In this document: in pieces, positions 57,063-64,000 of the stretch
Position numbering within the stretch: position 1 is the first letter of the stretch
Layout: every line of letters begins with the position of its first letter
Assembly (NCBI RefSeq): GCF_014839835.1
Contig: NC_071617.1
Location: 7,270,623 to 7,334,622, forward strand
DNA: 64,000 nucleotides
DNA from: Dryobates pubescens
Taxonomy: Eukaryota > Chordata > Aves > Piciformes > Picidae
Direction of reading: 5' to 3'
Made by a program: the position numbers and the translations under genes
Notes under the pieces: generated by a model
The model's input: the letters and a program-made list of their open reading frames with translations, nothing else
Told to the model about the DNA's origin: nothing
Databases searched by the model: none

Positions 57063-58080
57063 TTCATTAAAATCCCTACAGATTGAGAGCTTTATTTTTA
57101 ATGCTGAGAAGCCTTCCTGCACTTACCAGCCGTGGACTGGAAATTACAGTATCTGTGAATCATTGGAAGGATTTTTAGCCTGGCACCTCGAAGCAGTGAG
57201 GCACTCATGTTGTCTGTCTGTCCACACAGCTGTCTGGCAGCTACCCCTCAGCAAGTCTTTAACCCTTTTGTCACTTTTGAGCATTTTCAGATGGTAGGTA
57301 ATGACCTCAGCCCTTGGAAGCTCTTAACCTCTTTTGTGAAAATCAGCACCTGCTAATGGCATAGCATAAAAGCTGGGGTCTGATTGAACAGAAGTCAGTA
57401 GGAGCCCTCGGAAAGCATCCTGGGTGGACAAAAAGCAGCATGAACTCTGGCTGGTGGCTCTGCAACAGCTTGGGGGGACACCTGCTGGAGCTGCTCAGGG
57501 AGGAAGGAGAAGGTTTCCCTGAGGACATGGGAAAATGGATCTTTAGTGAGGCAGGGCACAAATCATCAGGAAAAGAGGCTTCACCAGTCCCTCTGGTCAC
57601 AGAATGAATTTGTTATTAGGACTATGGTGATGTAGGTTTATATAGGTCACTGTGACAGTAAAAACATATCATTTTTATCTTCATCCTGCTTGATCTTCAG
57701 CATTTTTAATCTGCAGTATCAGCCTGACTGATTGATTGCTACTTATAAACCACACTGACAAGGACTTCTTTTCATCTCCATGCACAAATCTCCTGTTCCT
57801 AAAATACAGAAGCAGCATGCTGGCTATCTGAGTAAACAAGAGACTAGTCTCTCTTCTGATTTTGTGACATTTGTTTCCCTGTGCTCTCTTGAATACATAT
57901 GACTGATCTGACCTCTGTCTCACGCCATTATCCAATGTAAGGAAACTATATTGTAATTTTTCCCCCTGTTTTCCATTTCCACTGGAAATCCCTACAGATG
58001 TAAATCTAGATTGTCTTCCAGCATATATTCCCATTCATATGCCATTTATTCTCTATTGTGGCCAACTATCAGAGACTATT
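57063..58080. other. No recognised feature
   Basis: Nothing recognised. Confidence 0.35.
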
Positions 58081-58285
58081 AGAGACTGGATGGGGCACTT
58101 AGTGCCATGGTTTAGCTGATTAGATGGTGTTGGGTGATAGGTTGGACTCATGATCTCGAAGGTCTTTTCCAACCTGGTTAATTCTATTCTATTCTATTCT
58201 ATTCTATTCTATTCTATTCTATTCTATTCTATTCTATTCTATTCTATTCCTATTTCTATTCTATTCTATTTCTATTCTATTCCAT
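58081..58285 (+). mobile_element. CR1 3' terminus with TTCTA tail
   Basis: GAGACTGGATGGGGCACTTA to TTTTCCAACCTGG, then about 18 TTCTA units broken by TTTCTA and TTCCTA variants near the distal end. Confidence 0.93.
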
Positions 58286-58698
58286 ATTAGCTTCCTAGTG
58301 ACATTGTTAACACTGTTTTTCCTAGCCCTAACTGTATAATAATAATACATGTAAGGGTATCCCTTTTTGCTGACCACTGCAGCCCAGCCAGTGGCACACA
58401 GGGACTCAGGTCTCCTATCCAAGTCTAATGGACAGAGCTTCTGTCCCTGTATGCAGGTTTGGCCAGCAGCAAACATGAGCATCTGTTCCAGACAGGCACA
58501 CACACACACATAAATACAGAGGGCTTCAAGGCAGTCAGACACACAGACTACCTGACAGACACTGTCTTTATCTGCACTCACATAAAAAAACCAGTAACCC
58601 TCAATTAAATATAAGTAAGCCTGGTCCTGTTCCCCTTCTTGGGCTGATCAGAATTAAAGTCCTCTAAAAAAACATGTGTCCTCCTCACTTTCTAGATT
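58286..58698. other. No recognised feature
   Basis: Nothing recognised; a short CA run lies at 58497-58510. Confidence 0.35.
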
Positions 58699-59275
58699 GA
58701 CAGAGTCACAGAATCCCAGAAACATTTAAGTTGGAAAAGACCCTCAGGATCACCAAGTCCAATAGATAACCCTACTCTACAAGGTTCACCCCTAAACCAT
58801 ATCCCCAAGCACCACATCCAAGCCACCTTTAAACACATCCAGGGTGGGGACTCAACCACCTCCCTGGGCAGCACATTTCAATGTCTGACCACTCTTGCTG
58901 TGAAAAACTTCTTCCAAATGTCCAGTCTAAACCTACCCAGTCACAGCTTGAGCCACTTTCTCTTGTTCTATCACTAATTACCTGTGAGAAGAGACCAGCA
59001 CCAGCCTCTCCACAAAGTCCTTTCAGCTAGTTGTAAGAGAGCAATGAGGTCTCCCCTCAGCCTCCTCTTCTCCAAACTAACCATCACCAGCTCCTTCAGT
59101 TGCTCCTCAAAAGATTTATTCTCCAGGCCCTCCCCCAGCTTCCTTGCCCTCCTCTGCACTGGCTCCAGCACCTCCACATCTCTCTTCTACTGAGGTGCCC
59201 AAAACTGAACACAATACTCAAGGTGCGGCCTCACCAGAGCTGAGTACAGGGGACGATCACCTCCCTACTGCTGGA
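58699..59275 (-). mobile_element. CR1 (minus), about 575 bp
   Basis: CACAGAATCCCAGAAACATT, AGGATCACCAAGTCCAATAG, up to CAGAGCTGAGTACAGGGGAC; nearest to 50177. Confidence 0.92.
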
Positions 59276-59340
59276 CACAGCACTTCTCTGGTTGCTGGCA
59301 CTTGGGCCCTGCAGTACTCACACATGGGATACAAACTGGG

Positions 59341-59612
59341 ATAGAATAGAATAGAATTAACCAGGTTGGAAGAGACCTTTGAGATCATCGAGTCCAACCT
59401 ATCACCCAACCCCATCTAATCAACTAAACCATGGCACCAAGCACCCCATCCAGTCTCTTCCTAAACACCTCCAGTGATGGTGACTCCACCACCTCCCTGG
59501 GCAGCCCACTCCAATTGCCAATCACTCTTTCTGTGAAGAACTTCTTCCTAACCTCCAGCCTAAATCTCCCCTGGCACAGCTTGAGACTGTGTCCTCTTGT
59601 TCTGGTGCTGAC
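59341..59612 (-). mobile_element. CR1 3' end (minus), short AGAAT tail
   Basis: GATAGAATAGAATAGAATTA then CCAGGTTGGAAGAGACC; truncated at CTTGTTCTGGTGCTG. ORF2 end open (59424-59624 minus). Confidence 0.92.
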
Positions 59613-60284
59613 AAACCCCAACAAAGTTAAGTAAAGGACTTAATGCAAAGATAGGACAGACCACAGCGATGAAGCAGGGGCTCAGACACGCACATTGACC
59701 AGCAGCTTGCACATAAAACTGGCCCCTTCAGCAGACCTGTTTTCTCACCTCTGTCCTCCCCAATCCACCCACCGCCACCTTTCTCCACCTTTGTCACTTC
59801 CTCTAAACATCCTGTAACCGGTTTTGCACCGCTCCCTGTGCCTCCCTCAAACCCCACCTGGTGCTGAGGGCAGCCTTGCTCCCCTCCCACTGGTTAGAGA
59901 GCTCAGTCTGCCCCCTCTGCTGCCATGCCCCAGGGCTACTGCTAATGGCCCATCATCCAGCGGCAGAAGAGCTCCAGCCTTTCTTATTGTCTCTTTTGTT
60001 GCCTGCTGTTAGGTTTGTGTATCTGGGTGTTTATTTAACATTTTCCTTTGTTAGTTGTTACTTCTTCTAAACTCAAGAGCTGGAGCCAGATAACTTAATG
60101 AGGTGGATGCTCCTGCATTCCACACCCCCTCACAATACACACTTTTCCAGCTCTTGATGAAGCCCTAGGAGGGAGAGGGATCCGTGAGTTGAGAAGTTCA
60201 TCATCAAAGGGCTTTGTACAAACAAAAGGGAAAGGGCACTGGAAAACATACCAGGCATCCTAGAACGACACAGGGCTACAGAGG
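59613..60284. other. No recognised feature
   Basis: Nothing recognised. Confidence 0.35.
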
Positions 60285-60846
60285 AAGAAGGCCAACCTGG
60301 CTGAAGAAAGAGATTTGGTTGCAATTCAGGTCAAAAAGGGGAGTTTATGGTTTTTGGAAGAAGGGGCAGGCCACTCAGGAGGACAGCAAAGTTGTCATAA
60401 GGCTGTACAGAGAGATGGGCCAAAGCACAGCTGGAAATTACCCTGGCTTCAGCTGATTAAGACAAGAAGAAATGCTTCTACAAATATATTAGCAACAAAA
60501 AGTAGGACTAAGGAGAACCTCTATCCCTTACTGGATGCAGGGGTGAACCCAGTGGTCAAGGATGAGGAAAAGACCGAGGTGCTCAATACATTCTTTGCCT
60601 CAGTCTTCAGTAGCAGGACCAGTTGTTTGTGAGATATTCACCCCCTTGATCTGGAAGATATGTATGGGGAGCTGAATGAAGCCCCCATAATCCAGAAAAG
60701 GAAGGCTTGAGGAACCTGACCTCCTTCTGTGACAATGTGACCTGCTCTGTGGATGAGGGAAAGGCTGTGGATGTTGTTTACCTGGCCTTCAGTAAGGCAT
60801 TTGACACTGTCTCCCACAGCATCCTCCTGGAGAAACTGGCACAACA
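60285..60846 (+). mobile_element. CR1 ORF2 internal fragment upstream of and into the RT domain
   Basis: Readable pieces are KENLYPLLDAG, EVLNTFFASVFSSR and, in another frame, VVYLAFSKAFDTVSH, the start of the RT domain. A stretch between them is missing and the frame is broken. It has no 3' end, so it survives as part of a longer, decayed insertion. Confidence 0.85.
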
Positions 60847-63800
60847 TCTCCCAGGAATGGAACGGTGCAGCTGATTCTGCACTAGAGCATGGGACTGAAT
60901 CAGATCAGTGGTTTCAAGGCAGAAGAGACTGAATCAGAGAATTAAGACATGGCTAATAAGGTTTATGGACATATACTGAATAATGTTCCTCTAGGAACCT
61001 CACCTCTGCTATCTGAGAAGTCTTTTCTTCTCCATAAAGCCCCATGATTGTGTTCTTAGAAAACAGCACTGAATTTGCACTCCAATAGACAGAAGAGTGG
61101 ATAAATATTGAATTTAAACCATCCTTGGATCCTGCCCATCTCCAGCTGATCAAATGCCCCATCAGAGCTTAGCCCTGGAGGTCTGTCTGAAGAATTTCAG
61201 TCATTTGGCACTGGCACAGGTATCAGCCATGCCCAGGACAGACCAGACTCCCTCACAGCCTCACTCTAGGCAACCTTTCCTCTCTCCATTAGAAGTTCTT
61301 CCTGTTAGTCTCACAGCATCTGCTGCAGGGAAACCCCCCACAAATACATCTGAGGCTTTTAGAGCCAGCACATTCAAACCCTTGCAGTCAGCAATCATGG
61401 CAAGGCGGATGTTGTCACCTCAGAAATCAGGGTGAAGAGCAAGGGAATTCATTCGCTTCGGTCCCCATGGGCAGGCTCCAGACCTGCAAGCAGTTTCTCC
61501 AGAGAGCCTGATCCAGCCTGCTGTAAATGAACAAGTACTATCTCTAAAACTGCAGTTCATGATACTAAGATCAGGTATTCTGAGTATATATATCCTGTGG
61601 TATATATCCTGTGGTCCTCTCCTCACCTAGCATATCCATTGCCTTTACCACTGGTATACCCGAGTCCAGCACACTGCATTTGAGAGTTACTAGAGGCCTA
61701 TGCCATGCTGCTCAGGCACACCTTAAACAGCTAATACTGTTGTACCAACACTTGATTCCTCTCCTGCTACATGAAACTGGCCAGTTCTTCATGACATCTG
61801 ATTCTGCATCCAATTATACCTATCTATATGGGAGGAGAGTAAGTTCAGAGAAAAACAAAAGGTGGTACAGAAAGAGAGAGCACTGTGCATAGATGACAGC
61901 CTGTTACACCTTCTGCCCACAAGCTCAAGAAAAAAAAGTGGAAGAGGAACAGGAGAAACAAGGTGCTGAGTGTTCCAAAAAACTCAAATCACTAAATGAA
62001 TGTGGAGAAATTATTGCTTCGTTTTCTGTCCGCTTTCCTACCCCTCTCCCTCATTCCCTCCCTCTCCCATCAAATAAATAAATAACTAAAAAAATACATC
62101 TAGAACTCAACTGAAGCAAAATCTTTTCTGTGGTGGTGGTTGTTGTTTGGAACTGTTAAATCATCATTTTTCCTCAGCAAACACTGGTGAGTTAACTGAC
62201 AGTTTATTTTAAAAATAGACCAAAGCATTTGGTTGTCATGCAAGTGCTGTATTTCATCCCTAATGGAAATAATGGAACTTACTTAAATGCATGAAGCAGC
62301 AAAGAGGAAATAAAACAATCATCCATCTTGTTCAGAGGTCTACCCAGTGCCTCGACCAGAGGACAAGACTCTGCACAGCGGTGCTGTAAAAGCTGAAACA
62401 CAAATATTCCATTCACCGTTGTCCTTGATCGTTAACAAAGGGACAGGCCTTAGGATTTATGATAGTAGCAGGTACTGCAGTGACAATCTGTGTGGTTCTC
62501 TATCTTCACATTGTCCTTTAGGGTAATCTTAAAAAAGAAAACACACACATATAGCAAATGGTTAGAACAGGCTACAGAGCAAAGGCAGCATTCTCAAGTG
62601 AATGATGCCTGAAGCCTGTTTCTGAACTGGGAGGTACACAGGGTCGTTGGGGTATGTGCACTAGGACGGCCTCTGACCTATGGAGCTGCACCATCAATGT
62701 CTTTTGAAGCCACAAAGAGAAGTTTTGCAGCAGTGGCATAGTTTGACGTCCTCAATTTGGCACTTCTTAAAGCAGCTAATAGTCAAAAAGTGCCCAGGAA
62801 CCAACCCATGAAAAATCAGGAAGTGTCCTTCAAAATAATTCACATGGGGGCTATAAAAATGAAGACCACAAAAGCAGTGAGTCATCTTTGCTTTTAATCT
62901 CAACCAAATTCTACTTGCTGCCTCAAGGTAGGTATAACATCGGGGGTCTAGAAAAAGCTTTGTGCTCTGCTCAGGCGGAGAGCCTCGAGGGGTTCAGCTG
63001 TAGGTGTCTACAGGTAAGTCAAGCAGGCTCTCATCACAGCCAGTGGAGATCCAGCACTGTTCAGCTGTGCACACAGAGCTGTCAATTGCCATTTGAGATC
63101 TCAGAGGGAATCTCACCAAGCCTCCAGCTGCCACTCTAGAAGGGCTTTTATGGGTCCTATGTCTGCCAGGCATACCCAGATGCCTTCAGTACCCCAGGGT
63201 ATCTCAAATGACACCAAATCTGTGAGTGGGTAACTGAACCTCTTGAGTCTCCAGCCAACACACTTAATGAGCCTGATTCAGATCACCATAGAACAGACAC
63301 CTTAGCTATTACATCAAATTCACCTGGAGCTGAATCACCCCAAAATAATCAGCTTTCACCAGAATCTCACTTTAAGAGAACCTTCCAGACAGGAATGTTA
63401 AATTGTCAGAGTGGCTGCACACATTTATAGCTCCTTCTATCCCCTTAAAAGTAAAACACAATCTCAATTAATCTAACAAGCACAGATGGTTTTGGCTCCT
63501 TATTCCCACACAGATCACTGATAATACTGACTAGCCATCTCTCCAGAGAACTCCTGCCTATACAGGGAAGAAGCAAGGAAAATGACTTATTAAAATCAAA
63601 TACACTGCATAGCATTTAAGGGGAGGGTGCACATCAAGGAGAGCTGAAAATGAGGGGACAAGTCCACCACCAGAACTGCAGGTGTCATGAGTCAAAGCAG
63701 TTTCACTGACATCAGGGGCACTGCACCACTTTCCACGTCCCAGCTGCGTAACAGACTTGGTACTGGCTGACACTTTGATTCCTTCTTTAGAAAAGAAAGA

Positions 63801-64000
63801 ACTCAAGCCCAGAGGATGTAAATGTCAAGATACTTCCCTCAAATAGTTCTCTGGCAAAAACATATTCTTTTCCATTCTCTGCTCCAGTTAAACACTGCAG
63901 CTTCAAATAAGCTTAAACAGGTCTCATTCACACCCTCACCTTGGTAAAAGCCTTTGCTACACAGCAGGTTGCCTCTGATGTAATGTTCTTTGGAACGAGC
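60847..64000. other. No recognised feature
   Basis: About 3.1 kb without a CR1 piece I can call, the longest CR1-free stretch in the window. A short TATA-rich run lies at 61584-61610. Conserved non-coding elements are possible but cannot be judged from one sequence. Confidence 0.4.

Overview
The window looks like a bird nuclear genome. It carries one intact host gene, the single-coding-exon serotonin receptor HTR1E (22512-23606, + strand), in an otherwise gene-poor, retrotransposon-rich landscape. I count more than 50 pieces of CR1 LINEs, nearly all 5'-truncated 3' ends, on both strands, often nested or abutting. CR1 at this density is what I recall for woodpeckers and their relatives (Piciformes). 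The order-level placement is inference; bird is well supported.

Layout. 0-9.4 kb: an LTR fossil, CR1 pieces, a 42-bp G-rich minisatellite, and a duplicated segment of about 620 bp (3854-4485 and 7580-8204) whose copies are nearly identical and end in CR1 on one side. 9.4-22.3 kb: mostly unrecognised sequence with CR1 copies, two LTR fossils, a CR1 with an internal inversion (17358-17935) and a 3 x 94 bp tandem repeat. 22.3-24.1 kb: HTR1E with a probable 3' splice site, two short upstream ORFs, the coding exon and two poly(A) signals. 24.2-24.6 kb: an older LINE end, then a minus-strand tRNA-Ser(AGA)-like sequence joined to an internally deleted CR1 end, which has the layout of a CR1-mobilised SINE or a template-switch chimera. 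24.7-39.3 kb: dense CR1, including a copy reaching back into the reverse transcriptase domain, and an LTR fossil. 39.9-40.4 kb: 11 x 46 bp tandem array with higher-order structure. 40.5-59.6 kb: more CR1, two LTR fossils, and CR1 tails grown into long pentanucleotide arrays. 59.6-64 kb: one internal CR1 ORF2 fragment and otherwise nothing I recognise.

No operons, CRISPR arrays, bacterial defence systems or intact viruses are present. Most longer open frames are CR1 ORF2 C-termini, their antisense shadows, or translated microsatellites. The item most worth following up is the tRNA-Ser/CR1 chimera at 24336-24574; next are the duplication bounded by CR1 and the repeated turnover of CR1 tails into GGAAT, GGATA and TTGAA arrays.
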